A DNA stretch of 64,000 nucleotides. Source: Pseudovibrio sp000156235. Lineage in GTDB: Bacteria; Pseudomonadota; Alphaproteobacteria; Rhizobiales; Stappiaceae. Of the stretch, positions 27,152-36,081 are shown one piece after another; positions within the stretch are counted from its first letter, which is position 1; every line of letters begins with the position of its first letter. The stretch spans positions 434,001 to 498,000 of the forward strand of contig NZ_DS996806.1 in the NCBI RefSeq assembly GCF_000156235.1, written 5' to 3'. The position numbers and the translations under genes are program-made. Below the pieces are notes generated by a model, which worked only from the letters and a program-made list of their open reading frames with translations, was not told the origin of the DNA and searched no databases.

Positions 27152-28606
27152 TTGGATATCATCAACATTGTCGTCGATTACACCAACGCGATCCTCTGGA
27201 ACTATGTTCTGCTTTATGGATTGCTGGCGGTTGGTGTGTTTTTCACCATTCGGCTGGGGTTCATCCAGTTCCGGTACTTTGGGCAATGTTTCAGTGTTCT
27301 TCTCAAATCCCGTCATGAAGACCGCAACGGGATCAGCCCTTTTCAGGCTTTGTGTACCAGTCTGGCTTCGCGTGTTGGTACAGGCAACATCGCAGGGGTT
27401 GCTGTTGCGCTGACGCTGGGCGGGCCGGGCGCTATCTTCTGGATGTGGATGGTTGCGCTGGTTGGTATGGCGACGGCATATGCGGAGAGCGCACTGGCTC
27501 AGCTTTATAAGGTTGAGGATGATGAAGGGCAGTTTCGTGGTGGTCCTGCGTTCTATATGGCGGCAGGGCTGAAGAGTCCGCTCCTCGGTCATATCTTTGC
27601 GATTGCTTTGATTTTTGCGTTTGGTGTTGTGTTCTCCGCCGTGCAGTCCAACTCCATCGCAGATGCCATGTACAGTGCCTTTGATATGCCGGAGGTCGTG
27701 ACTGGTGTCGTGCTTGTGGTGGCCGCCGGGCTCGTCATCTTTGGTGGCTTGCGTAAGATCGCGCACTTTGCCGAGGTCGTGGTTCCGTTTATGGCGATTG
27801 CTTATGTGGTGATTGCGTTTGGTATTCTGGCGGTTAACTTCGAGCAGGTTCCCGGTGTTCTGTGGAGCATCGTGGCGCATGCATTTGGGTTGGAAGAGGC
27901 CGTTGGTGGTGTGACTGGCGGTGTGATGGCAGCGCTGCTCAATGGTGTACGCCGCGGGCTTTATTCCAATGAAGCGGGCATGGGCTCTGCACCAAACGTG
28001 GCTGCTTCTGCTGTTCCTGATCCGCATCATCCGGCTTCTCAGGGTTTTGTGCAGGCGCTGGGCGTGTTTATCGATACGATCGTGATCTGTACGGCGACTG
28101 CGCTGATTATCCTGCTCTCTGGCATTTATGATCCTACGACCGGTGTGACTGGCATTTCACTTACTCAATCAGCCGCTGAAGCGCATGTGGGTGATTTTGG
28201 TGTCTACTTTATCGCGGTGGCGATTCTGTTCTTCGCATTTACGTCCATCGTGGCGAACTACTCCTATGCAGAGAACGCTATGATCTATCTGGAGCATGGC
28301 TGGAAAGGCGGCCTGACGGTGTTGCGTATCCTTTCTCTGGCCATGGTGTTCTGGGGATCTCTGCAGACCGTTGATACGGTGTTCAATGCTGCAGATGCAG
28401 CCATGGCGGTGATGGCGACGATAAACCTGATTGCGATTGTGCTTTTGGCGCCAAAAGTCTCTTTGATCACAAAGGATTACATCAAGCAGCTGAAGGAAGG
28501 GAAGGAGCCTTTGTTCGATGTTGCTGAGCATCCTGAGCTGTCTGAGGGCGTGGATGCCACGATCTGGAGCAAGGAGCGTGGTGAGGAAGCGCAGAAGCGG
28601 TACTGA
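27152..28606 (+). CDS. AGCS-family sodium:alanine (or glycine) symporter
   Basis: This 484-residue, about eleven-helix transporter is of the alanine/glycine:cation symporter family, importing a small neutral amino acid with Na+. Family signatures are CTSLASRVGTGNIAGVAVALTLGGPGAIFWMWM (residues ~66-98) and GVRRGLYSNEAGMGSAPNVAASA (~267-289). The start is TTG 27152, preceded by GGAG. No ATG yields the complete first helix. Substrate choice between alanine, glycine and others cannot be read from the sequence. Confidence 0.92.
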   Translation: MDIINIVVDYTNAILWNYVLLYGLLAVGVFFTIRLGFIQFRYFGQCFSVLLKSRHEDRNGISPFQALCTSLASRVGTGNIAGVAVALTLGGPGAIFWMWMVALVGMATAYAESALAQLYKVEDDEGQFRGGPAFYMAAGLKSPLLGHIFAIALIFAFGVVFSAVQSNSIADAMYSAFDMPEVVTGVVLVVAAGLVIFGGLRKIAHFAEVVVPFMAIAYVVIAFGILAVNFEQVPGVLWSIVAHAFGLEEAVGGVTGGVMAALLNGVRRGLYSNEAGMGSAPNVAASAVPDPHHPASQGFVQALGVFIDTIVICTATALIILLSGIYDPTTGVTGISLTQSAAEAHVGDFGVYFIAVAILFFAFTSIVANYSYAENAMIYLEHGWKGGLTVLRILSLAMVFWGSLQTVDTVFNAADAAMAVMATINLIAIVLLAPKVSLITKDYIKQLKEGKEPLFDVAEHPELSEGVDATIWSKERGEEAQKRY

Positions 28607-28845
28607 TCAGGTCTGTGTTTCTGGGCGGTTTGCTGTCATATTTCGTTGACTCTTGGGCGCATTTTCAATAGGAATGCGCTGTTCAGAGCGGTTCCTGTGG
28701 AGCCGCTTTGATTTTACGCACCCGTGTGGTTCGGCATGCGCTATTTGCCGTAACTGCTGTCAGTCGCTTGTAAGCTTTTGTGTTTGCAGCGAAAAAGGAG
28801 GGCGCGTTTCCTTTAAAATTATAGATCAACGCAAAGGAAACTGCG

Positions 28846-29463
28846 ATGTCTAAGCGCCAGAGCGCCAAGTATAAAATTGACCGCCGTATGGGTGAGAACA
28901 TTTGGGGTCGCCCAAAGTCTCCAGCTAACCGCCGTGAATACGGTCCTGGTCAGCACGGTCAGCGCCGCAAAGGCAAGCTTTCTGACTTCGGCGTGCAGCT
29001 GCGCGCAAAGCAGAAGCTGAAAGGTTACTACGGCAACATCTCCGAGAAACAGTTCCGCAAAGTTTATGATGAAGCTTCCCGTCAGCGCGGCGATACTTCT
29101 GAAAACCTGATCGGTCTGCTCGAGTGCCGTCTTGACGCTATTGTTTACCGCGCAAAGTTCGTTCCAACTGTGTTTGCTGCTCGTCAGTTCATCAACCACG
29201 GTCACGTGAACGTAAACGGTCGTCGTGTAAACATCGGTTCTTACATGTGTAAGCCTGGCGACGTTATCGAAGTTCGTGAGAAGTCCAAGCAGCTGGCAAT
29301 CGTACTGGAAGCAGTACAGTCCGCTGAGCGTGACACTCCTGACTACATTGACGTTGACACCAACAAGCTGGTTGCAACTTACTCCCGCATCCCAGCATTT
29401 GGTGACGTGCCTTACCCAGTTCAGATGGAACCAAACCTGGTTGTGGAATTCTATTCCCGCTAA
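28846..29463 (+). CDS. rpsD: 30S ribosomal protein S4
   Basis: S4 binds the 5' domain of 16S rRNA and nucleates small-subunit assembly. The 205-residue protein begins MSKRQSAKYKIDRRMGENIWG and has the S4 RNA-binding motif (CRLDAIVYRAKFVPTVFAARQFINHGHVNVNGRRVNI, ~98-134). The GAAACTGCG leader gives a weak ribosome site at ATG 28846. The 240-bp upstream gap probably holds its promoter. A terminator follows, so it is a single-gene unit. Confidence 0.98.
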   Translation: MSKRQSAKYKIDRRMGENIWGRPKSPANRREYGPGQHGQRRKGKLSDFGVQLRAKQKLKGYYGNISEKQFRKVYDEASRQRGDTSENLIGLLECRLDAIVYRAKFVPTVFAARQFINHGHVNVNGRRVNIGSYMCKPGDVIEVREKSKQLAIVLEAVQSAERDTPDYIDVDTNKLVATYSRIPAFGDVPYPVQMEPNLVVEFYSR

Positions 29464-29490
29464 TAGGTTTGATCCTGAACGATTTGATTT

Positions 29491-29516
29491 GGGCTGCCCT
29501 TTGGGTGGCCCTTTTC
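29491..29516 (+). terminator. rpsD terminator
   Basis: GGGCTGCCC and GGGTGGCCC pair with a TTT loop (two G-U pairs) and are followed by TTTTCATTTT. Confidence 0.75.
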
Positions 29517-29595
29517 ATTTTGCGGTGCTATTCCTGCCGCAACAAATTGCATTCATCATCGCCGGATGAATAACGAGTAAAGATAAGATAAAGCC

Positions 29596-30561
29596 ATGAG
29601 TCAGTTAAGCGCAGAACACGCAACCGATACAGCTGTTGAAAGCAAAGTTTTCGATCCGGATTGCCATCCGCTATTCCGTGAGGTGCCAAGTTCGGTTGAG
29701 TTTAAAAAGCTGCGTAAGCGCTTGCTGCGTGAGACTCGTCAGGCGATCTCTGATTACAAAATGGTGCCGGATGGTGCGAGCCCGGAAAAGACCAAATGGC
29801 TCATCTGCCTGTCTGGCGGTAAAGACAGTTACACTCTGCTTGCGGTTCTGATGGATCTGAAGTGGCGCGGTCTTCTTCCTGTTGACCTGATCGCCTGCAA
29901 CCTAGATCAGTCTCAGCCGGGTTTCCCTCAACACATTCTGCCTGAGTTCTTTGAGCGCTATGAGATCCCAAATTTGATCGTGCGCGAGAACACCTATGGC
30001 ATCGTCACCGACAAGCTCCCTGAGACGTCTACCTATTGCTCTTTGTGCTCCCGTTTGCGCCGCGGCATTCTTTATCGCACTGCGCGCGAGCTGGGCTGTG
30101 AGGCGATTGTTCTGGGTCACCACCGCGATGATGCGCTGGAAACCTTCATGATGAACATGTTCCACGGTGGCCGTATGGCCTCCATGCCGCCAAAGCTGGT
30201 GAACGATGAGGGTGATCTCATGGTTCTGCGCCCGCTGATGAACTCATCAGAGGCAGACATTGAGAAGTTCTCCAAGGCGATGGAGTTCCCGATCATTCCT
30301 TGTAACCTGTGTGGTTCTCAGGATGGCCTGCAGCGCGTTCAAGTGAAGAACATGTTGCAACAGTGGGAGAAGGAAACTCCGGGTCGCCTCGGCATCATGG
30401 CACGCGCTCTGGCACATGTGCGGCCATCTCACTTGCACGATGCGAAAGCGTTTGATTTTGTTGGCCTGCGTCCGAACACCGGCGAGAAGGGCGAGAGCGA
30501 TCAGGAACCTTGTGCAGCAGCTGAGGCGATGACTGAGAAGCTGTTTGGCAACGAGTTTTAG
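29596..30561 (+). CDS. ttcA: tRNA 2-thiocytidine biosynthesis protein TtcA
   Basis: TtcA inserts sulfur at cytidine 32 of certain tRNAs using ATP and an iron-sulfur cluster. The PP-loop SGGKDS is at residues 73-78. The two CxxC pairs that bind the cluster are at Cys148/Cys151 (CSLC) and Cys236/Cys239 (CNLC), and GHHRDDALETFMMNMFHGG is the family signature. The 321-residue length is typical. It lies 130 bp after rpsD, with its own start context AGATAAAGCC before ATG 29596. Confidence 0.95.
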   Translation: MSQLSAEHATDTAVESKVFDPDCHPLFREVPSSVEFKKLRKRLLRETRQAISDYKMVPDGASPEKTKWLICLSGGKDSYTLLAVLMDLKWRGLLPVDLIACNLDQSQPGFPQHILPEFFERYEIPNLIVRENTYGIVTDKLPETSTYCSLCSRLRRGILYRTARELGCEAIVLGHHRDDALETFMMNMFHGGRMASMPPKLVNDEGDLMVLRPLMNSSEADIEKFSKAMEFPIIPCNLCGSQDGLQRVQVKNMLQQWEKETPGRLGIMARALAHVRPSHLHDAKAFDFVGLRPNTGEKGESDQEPCAAAEAMTEKLFGNEF

Positions 30562-30592
30562 TCGCTTGGGCGACCTTTTGAGTTAGTTTGTA

Positions 30593-30638
30593 AGCGTATT
30601 CTTATCCGAAAACCGGAACCACTTTTCGGGAATACGCT
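30593..30638. repeat. RIME-like hairpin repeat, copy 1
   Basis: A nested inverted repeat has outer arms AGCGTATTC / GAATACGCT and inner arms CCGAAAA / TTTTCGG around CCGGAACCAC. The core CCGAAAACCGG...CCACTTTTCGGGAAT recurs at 63343-63372. This core resembles the widespread Rhizobiales intergenic mosaic elements. It lies 32 bp after ttcA. Confidence 0.8.
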
Positions 30639-30724
30639 GTAGATACTTAAGGCCGCTGTATCATTTGATGCAGCGGCTTTTTTGCTCTTGGGGCATAGAT
30701 TGAAGAGCTGCACAGGATTGAAAG

Positions 30725-31222
30725 ATGGCACCACTTCGTTTTCGGGCTCGTAACACTGCCTTGGTTCTGCAAAACCTGTTTGTTGCTGTGATGTTTGTCG
30801 TGTTCTCACAGCTGCACGGGTTTGCTGCGCTTTCTCCGTTGTTAGAGGAAGTGTTTGGCATTGGGGTTGCTACATTCTTTTCGATCGGTATCACCATCGC
30901 ACTCGGCACTGCCTGCATGTTCTATCTGCCTTCTCTGAACTACGTTGAGATCAACCGCGAAGGGATCGTGTATCACCGCGCACTGGTTAAGCGCCGATTG
31001 ACTTGGGAAGAGGTGGAAGCGGCTGGTGTGAAACCGTTGACCTTCATGGGCGTCAAGTTGGGCAAACGCGTGGTGCTGGATCTGAAAGGCAAACGCAAGT
31101 TCCCTTATGCGCAAGCCGTTCGCGGTCTGGGCATCGATGGTATTCTTCCAGGTTCTTACAGAGAAACACCTGAAGAGATGGCACAGCAGATTGAGCAGTT
31201 TCGTGGTGTTGCAGGGGTTTGA
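30725..31222 (+). CDS. small membrane protein with PH-like C-terminal domain
   Basis: The 165-residue product has two membrane helices (about 13-33 and 45-68) followed by a compact soluble part. That part (LNYVEINREGIVYHRALVKRRLTWEEVEAAGVKPL...) reads like a bacterial pleckstrin-homology (bPH) fold, with the typical strand-turn pattern and the W(E/D)E(V/I) stretch. No catalytic motif is seen. The function is unknown. It stands alone after a hairpin repeat. Assignment to a bPH-type family is an inference from pattern only. Confidence 0.62.
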   Translation: MAPLRFRARNTALVLQNLFVAVMFVVFSQLHGFAALSPLLEEVFGIGVATFFSIGITIALGTACMFYLPSLNYVEINREGIVYHRALVKRRLTWEEVEAAGVKPLTFMGVKLGKRVVLDLKGKRKFPYAQAVRGLGIDGILPGSYRETPEEMAQQIEQFRGVAGV

Positions 31223-31463
31223 CTGGACTGGTTGCCAGAGAATCCAGACAGAATTTTAAACTCTTGTTAGGTAATAAAAATTCGTAAATGACATGAAATA
31301 ATTGCAAAAGATACGCGATTTTACCTATTCGATAAAGAATGTATCCAGAACCTGTAACTAAAGTCGAATAAGGACATACATTTCAGCGGTCAGGTCCCGG
31401 TTTGAGGGGCGATATTTTTTAGTTTCTCGATGTGATTTTTCACCAAAGGCATTGGAGGCAACT

Positions 31464-31769
31464 ATGAATATGGTGATTGAAGGCCTGAATGGCATTGGAT
31501 GGCGAAAGCGGAGAAATCCTGCTTCTGAATCCTGTCAGTGCGGTTCCTGGAAACTGCATTGGATCAAACACTCCAAGCGTGACTGGCCGTCAAAATGCAG
31601 TAATGCAGATTGCCATAAGAAACCCACCCTAGGCGCAGATGTCAGATGGCTTAGCGGCAGCCGTCCTCAAATCATCCCCCTATGCGATAGTTGTAGCAAG
31701 CAAACTGATCGCTTCAATCTCAGAGAGGGTACAGTCACCGTACTGACTCATCAGTATGAGTGCAGCTGA
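31464..31769 (+). CDS. small cysteine-rich, probable zinc-binding protein
   Basis: The 101-residue product contains CQCGSW (~25-30), CSNADCHKKPTLGADV (~44-59) and PLCDSC (~75-80), spaced as in a zinc ribbon with four metal ligands. The pattern CxCGSWxxHW...CSxxxC...GAxV...IPLCxxC is one I associate with small bacterial zinc proteins of no known role. A GGAGG site at 31454-31458 precedes ATG 31464. The upstream TTG at 31452 would precede that site. It is the only rightward gene here and may have its own promoter in the 240-bp gap before it. Confidence 0.65.
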   Translation: MNMVIEGLNGIGWRKRRNPASESCQCGSWKLHWIKHSKRDWPSKCSNADCHKKPTLGADVRWLSGSRPQIIPLCDSCSKQTDRFNLREGTVTVLTHQYECS

Positions 31770-31773
31770 GCTC

Positions 31774-31965
31774 TCACTTCATTCCACCATAGTACTTACA
31801 GGCGTCAGGGCCGTTCAGTAAGGACGGTTTCTGAAATACTGTCATATGGTTGCACTCGTAGCGAGCCAGACCTTCCTTTGTGGTTGGCGTGATGCTTGCC
31901 GCGACGGCTCCCATGGTGGTTCCTGTGATTATGCCAAGGAGCAAAACTCTCAGATAAACTTGCAT
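31774..31965 (-). CDS. small secreted protein of unknown function
   Basis: This is a 63-residue open frame with a convincing signal peptide (MQVYLRVLLLGIITGTTMGAVAAS). A short mature part with two cysteines (YECNHM and DACKYYGG) could form one disulfide. GGGGGATGAGAG before the ATG supplies a ribosome site. It converges on the zinc-ribbon gene with four bases between stops. No family is recognised. Its short length keeps confidence moderate. Confidence 0.5.
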   Translation of the reverse strand: MQVYLRVLLLGIITGTTMGAVAASITPTTKEGLARYECNHMTVFQKPSLLNGPDACKYYGGMK

Positions 31966-32058
31966 CTCTCATCCCCCGATGAACTGTTGATGAGACGTTT
32001 CTAGCAAGGGGAATGTGAGAGAGCTCTGAGAGCAATGTTCATTTGGCGTTCAGGATGG

Positions 32059-32721
32059 TTAAGCCGTCAGGCTGCTCCAGTTAACCTTTAAAAGACTGTC
32101 CTGTTTTGCTGCTGCGGTGAAGTCAGAGAGAGGCAGAGGATCTGCCTTGTCGTCATGCGGGGCGACGTGCAATGCACTCCATCCAGCTCCCCGAGCAGGT
32201 TTGATGTCTTTCTCCAGATTGTCTCCGATGAAGAGTGCAGTATCGGCTTCAAAGTTGTGCTGGGTTTGGAGCTTACGGAGGAGGGGGACACTTGGCTTGC
32301 ACTCTGCGGGGAAGGGATCTCCACTGGCATAGGCAAAGTCTACATGCTCTGAGAGGCCGAGCTTGTTCATGACGGCCCATTGAAACTGAGAGGGGCCATT
32401 TGTCATCACGCCGATCTGACAGCCAAAGTTGGCTTTGAAGAGCGCCATTGCTTCGAAGATGCCTGTGAATGGTACCTGAGCTTCCGACCAACGCTGTGTG
32501 AACGTATCTAACGCGTTCTTTTGTTCCTCAGGTGATAGTTCCGGAAAGCAGGATTGAACAGCTTCAAGGCCGGTATGCTCTCCGTTGTGCAGCATATGGC
32601 GGAGCCAGGTGTCGCTATGCTTATTGAACTGCTCGCCAAAGATCTCAAAGAACATCTTGGGATAGGAGGCCTTGTGATGGCAAATGGTGCCATCCAGATC
32701 GAAAACAATGGTCTTGAACAT
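32059..32721 (-). CDS. HAD-family phosphatase
   Basis: This haloacid-dehalogenase-type hydrolase has all four motifs: DLDGT at residues 8-12 with the nucleophile Asp8, TNG at about 107-109, the lysine in CKPSVP, and GDNLEKDI (about 167-174). The cap is helical and inserted after motif I, which is subfamily IA. It probably dephosphorylates a small metabolite, and the substrate cannot be told. The 220-residue length is typical. It is transcribed leftward, separately from the purL-bolA-grxD block. Confidence 0.88.
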   Translation of the reverse strand: MFKTIVFDLDGTICHHKASYPKMFFEIFGEQFNKHSDTWLRHMLHNGEHTGLEAVQSCFPELSPEEQKNALDTFTQRWSEAQVPFTGIFEAMALFKANFGCQIGVMTNGPSQFQWAVMNKLGLSEHVDFAYASGDPFPAECKPSVPLLRKLQTQHNFEADTALFIGDNLEKDIKPARGAGWSALHVAPHDDKADPLPLSDFTAAAKQDSLLKVNWSSLTA

Positions 32722-32784
32722 GTACTGTCTGCTAACTGAAAAAACTACGGTTTAAACTATTCGGTTCTAACAGTATGGCAACAA

Positions 32785-32814
32785 AAAACGGGCCCTCGTG
32801 GGAAGGCCCGTTTT
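32785..32814. terminator. terminator after the glutaredoxin gene
   Basis: AAAACGGGCC / GGCCCGTTTT is a perfect 10-bp stem after the leftward glutaredoxin gene, with T-runs on both strands. Confidence 0.85.
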
Positions 32815-32838
32815 GGAAAATGCTTTTTCAGCAGAGAC

Positions 32839-33174
32839 TTATGCAGCTGGTGCGATCTCGATGCCTTTTTCTGCAAACAGAGCCTGCAGTTCCTGAGACT
32901 GGAACATCTCACGGATAATATCACAGCCACCGATGAACTCGCCTTTGACGTAGAGCTGTGGGATTGTTGGCCACTGGCTGTAGTCTTTGATGCCCTGACG
33001 GAGGTTATCGTCTTCAAGAACGTTATGACCGATGTACTTCACACCAATGTAGTCCAAAATCTGCACTGACTGGCCGGAGAAGCCACACTGTGGGAAGTTT
33101 GGGGTGCCTTTCATGAAGAGCACAACATCGTTGTTTTCTACTTCGTGCTTGATCCAGTTTTGGATATCGCTCAT
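32839..33174 (-). CDS. grxD: monothiol glutaredoxin (Grx4/GrxD type)
   Basis: This is a CGFS-type glutaredoxin (CGFS near residues 31-34) of 111 residues. It carries or transfers [2Fe-2S] clusters, typically with a BolA partner. The neighbouring bolA gene (33305-33538) makes that partnership very likely. WPTIPQLYVKGEFIGGCDI is the glutathione-binding region. I start it at MSDIQNW (33174), preceded by AAAGGAA. A longer frame up to 33249 has a non-homologous leader. Confidence 0.95.
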   Translation of the reverse strand: MSDIQNWIKHEVENNDVVLFMKGTPNFPQCGFSGQSVQILDYIGVKYIGHNVLEDDNLRQGIKDYSQWPTIPQLYVKGEFIGGCDIIREMFQSQELQALFAEKGIEIAPAA

Positions 33175-33304
33175 TTCGTCGAGTTCCTTTCGCTCGACCG
33201 GGGTCAAAGCCCGGTGACCGTGATTGTATTTTGTTCGTGGTGCGGCCACTCATATGGGAACTTGCATGGGTAATGCAAGAAAAAGGTCGCACCTTCGTGT
33301 TCTG

Positions 33305-33538
33305 TTATTCCGGAGCTGAGGTCTGCAGCGCCAAAGCGTGCAAATCGTCGCCCATTTTACCCTTAAGAGCCTGATACACCATCTGGTGCTGCTGTACGCG
33401 GGATTTACCGCGGAAACTTTCTGAGATGACGACAGCTGCGTAGTGATCACCATCACCTGCCAGATCTCTGATTTCCACGTGTGCGTCTGGCAAAGCCTCT
33501 TTAATAAGGGTCTGTAGTTCGCCTGCGTCCATGGCCAT
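33305..33538 (-). CDS. bolA: BolA/IbaG-family protein
   Basis: The 77-residue BolA-fold protein has the conserved DLAGDGDHYAAVVISESFRGKSRVQQHQMVYQAL. The His in HQMVY and the cluster-binding loop are kept. BolA proteins pair with CGFS glutaredoxins, and the grxD gene lies next, 130 bp downstream. AAGGAGG is seven bases before ATG 33538. The purL-bolA-grxD order is shared with many alphaproteobacteria. Confidence 0.94.
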   Translation of the reverse strand: MAMDAGELQTLIKEALPDAHVEIRDLAGDGDHYAAVVISESFRGKSRVQQHQMVYQALKGKMGDDLHALALQTSAPE

Positions 33539-33652
33539 GAGTGTGCCTCCTTGCCCGACTGGGTTGCTTCTGTTTGGCTGCTTCTCTCACCACGAATGAA
33601 GAGAGAAGCGAATCTTATTTAGAACTCAGTTTAGCAGTTCGGTGGACGAGTA

Positions 33653-35854
33653 TCAGCTCGCCTGCATAAAATGCGGGAACCATCCCTCGAAAGCATTGTT
33701 CAGTTCTTCAACTGACACACTGATTTTATCGCCAAGAACCAGAGTATCACCACCAGTCTTACCGATTTCTTCTGTGCTGATACCAGCGTCGATCGCATCT
33801 TCCAAGAAGGCAGCGAGTTTTTCCTCTGCCACAGTCACAACATAGCGACTTTGATCTTCACCAAACAGAATGGCATGAGGATGGTCACCAGTCACTTTTG
33901 CGGTGGCGCCGAGCTTGCCTTTAATCGCCATTTCAGCCAGAGCAACAGCGAGACCTCCTGAGGAGATGTCGTGTGCTGCTGTAATACGGCCTTCGGTGAT
34001 TGCTTCACGAACAAATGTGCCGGTGAGCTTTTCAACTTCCAGATCGACTGGAGGAGGAGCGCCTTCTTCGCGGCCCAGAACTTCCTGCAGGTACTGAGAA
34101 GAGCCGAGGTGTTTGCCCTTACCGCCCAGAACGACGATGGTTTCGCCAGTGCTAACAAATGCACTGCCGACGCGTTTGGTCACGTCTTTCAGCAGACCAA
34201 CGCCGCCGATGGCTGGTGTTGGCAGAATGCCTTCGCCGTAGGTTTCGTTGTAAAGGGAAACGTTACCGGAAACGATTGGGGTTTCCAGCACTTCACAGGC
34301 TTCGCCGATACCCTTCAGACAGCCAACGAACTGACCCATGATCTCTGGCTTTTCAGGATTGCCGAAGTTCAGGTTGTCGGTGATTGCCAGTGGCAGAGAG
34401 CCAACTGCGGACAGGTTGCGGTAGGTTTCTGCAACGGCCTGCTTGCCACCCTCATAAGGGTTTGCGTAGCAGTAGCGTGGGTTTACATCGACGGAGAACG
34501 CCAGACCTTTGTCTGTGCCGTCTACGCGGATGACGCCTGCATCACCGCCCGGAGTTGCGGCAGAGTTGCCCTGAATGAGGGTGTCGTACTGCTCGTAAAC
34601 CCAGCGACGGGAAGAGCCGTTTGCGCCACCGAGCAGCTTCAGCAGTGCTTCTTTGTAGTCTGCTGGTTCTTCAACGTTGGCTGCAGCGATTTCTTCCGGC
34701 TCAGGCCATTGTGTCCATGGACGGTCATACTCAGGAGCTTCGTCGCCGAGTTCCTTGATTGGCAGATCAGCCATTACTTCGCCGTGCTGCTTCACAACGA
34801 AGCGCAGGGTATCCGTGGTGATGCCGCAGATTGCGAAGTCCAGACCCCACTTAGTGAAGATGGCTTCCGCTTCTTTTTCCTTGGATGGCTCCAGCACCAT
34901 GAGCATACGCTCCTGGCTTTCTGAGAGCATCATCTCGTAGGCCGTCATGTTTTCTTCGCGGGCAGGAACCTTGTCGAGGTCGAGCTCGATGCCGAGGTTG
35001 CCTTTTGCGCCCATCTCAACAGCAGAGCAGGTGAGGCCAGCGGCGCCCATGTCCTGAATAGCGATAACCGCGCCGGTTTTCATCAGCTCAAGGCAGGCTT
35101 CCATCAGGCATTTTTCAGTGAATGGATCACCAACCTGGACGGTAGGACGCTTTTCGTCGATGGAATCATCGAACTCAGCGGAGGCCATTGTTGCGCCGCC
35201 AACGCCGTCACGGCCTGTTTTTGCACCGAGGTAAACGACTGGGAGGCCGACACCTTTTGCTTCGGACAGGAAGATCTTGTCTGCATCAGCAAGACCAGCT
35301 GCGAAGGCGTTTACAAGGCAGTTGCCGTTGTAGGATTTGTGGAACTCAACTTCACCGCCCACGGTTGGGACGCCAAAGGAGTTGCCGTAGCCACCAACGC
35401 CGGAGACAACACCGGAAACGAGGTGGCGCGTGCGTGGATGATCCGGCTCACCGAAGCGCAGCGCATTCATAGCTGCGACAGGGCGAGCGCCCATGGTGAA
35501 CACGTCGCGCAGGATGCCGCCAACGCCGGTTGCCGCGCCCTGATAGGGCTCGATGTAAGATGGGTGGTTGTGGCTTTCCATCTTGAAGACGACAGCCTGA
35601 CCATCATCGATGTCGACAACGCCTGCGTTTTCGCCTGGTCCCTGAATGACGCGAGGGCCAGTGGTCGGGAGTGTCTTCAACCATTTCTTGGAGGATTTGT
35701 AGGAGCAATGCTCGTTCCACATTGCGGAGAAAATTCCAAGCTCGGTGAAGGTTGGCTCTCGGCCAATCAGCTCCAGGATGCGAGCATATTCATCTTCCTT
35801 AAGACCGTGGGCCTCAATGAGTTCGGGGGTGATCTTAACGCTATTTTGGATCAT
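33653..35854 (-). CDS. purL: phosphoribosylformylglycinamidine synthase subunit PurL
   Basis: This is the small (about 730-residue) PurL of the three-part FGAM synthase. It uses ATP and PurQ-supplied ammonia to convert FGAR to FGAM in purine synthesis, with PurS as adaptor. The product has FSAMWNEHCSYKSSK, the ATP-site HNHPSYIEPYQGAATGVGGILRD and the C-terminal repeat half. I start at MIQNSVKITPELIEAHGL (35854), the usual family start. An open extension to 35974 exists. purQ and purS lie about 6 kb away on the same strand, with unrelated genes between. Confidence 0.95.
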   Translation of the reverse strand: MIQNSVKITPELIEAHGLKEDEYARILELIGREPTFTELGIFSAMWNEHCSYKSSKKWLKTLPTTGPRVIQGPGENAGVVDIDDGQAVVFKMESHNHPSYIEPYQGAATGVGGILRDVFTMGARPVAAMNALRFGEPDHPRTRHLVSGVVSGVGGYGNSFGVPTVGGEVEFHKSYNGNCLVNAFAAGLADADKIFLSEAKGVGLPVVYLGAKTGRDGVGGATMASAEFDDSIDEKRPTVQVGDPFTEKCLMEACLELMKTGAVIAIQDMGAAGLTCSAVEMGAKGNLGIELDLDKVPAREENMTAYEMMLSESQERMLMVLEPSKEKEAEAIFTKWGLDFAICGITTDTLRFVVKQHGEVMADLPIKELGDEAPEYDRPWTQWPEPEEIAAANVEEPADYKEALLKLLGGANGSSRRWVYEQYDTLIQGNSAATPGGDAGVIRVDGTDKGLAFSVDVNPRYCYANPYEGGKQAVAETYRNLSAVGSLPLAITDNLNFGNPEKPEIMGQFVGCLKGIGEACEVLETPIVSGNVSLYNETYGEGILPTPAIGGVGLLKDVTKRVGSAFVSTGETIVVLGGKGKHLGSSQYLQEVLGREEGAPPPVDLEVEKLTGTFVREAITEGRITAAHDISSGGLAVALAEMAIKGKLGATAKVTGDHPHAILFGEDQSRYVVTVAEEKLAAFLEDAIDAGISTEEIGKTGGDTLVLGDKISVSVEELNNAFEGWFPHFMQAS

Positions 35855-36081
35855 CACACTCAGAAAATTTGGGCGCTGTGCGCCGGGGCCAAATGTCACG
35901 GGCTGCTTAACAGGATTCATAGAAAAATGGAAACTGTAGAGGCCGCTTTTTTGGATTTTTTGCTGCCAAGGCATGGTTTTTTGCAGCTTAACGACAAGTC
36001 ACTCTGTTTAAATCATATGGAGCTGTAATCTTTTGAATTAGCTGAAAAATTTTTCAACCTAAAATACTCAGTTTGCGGTGG

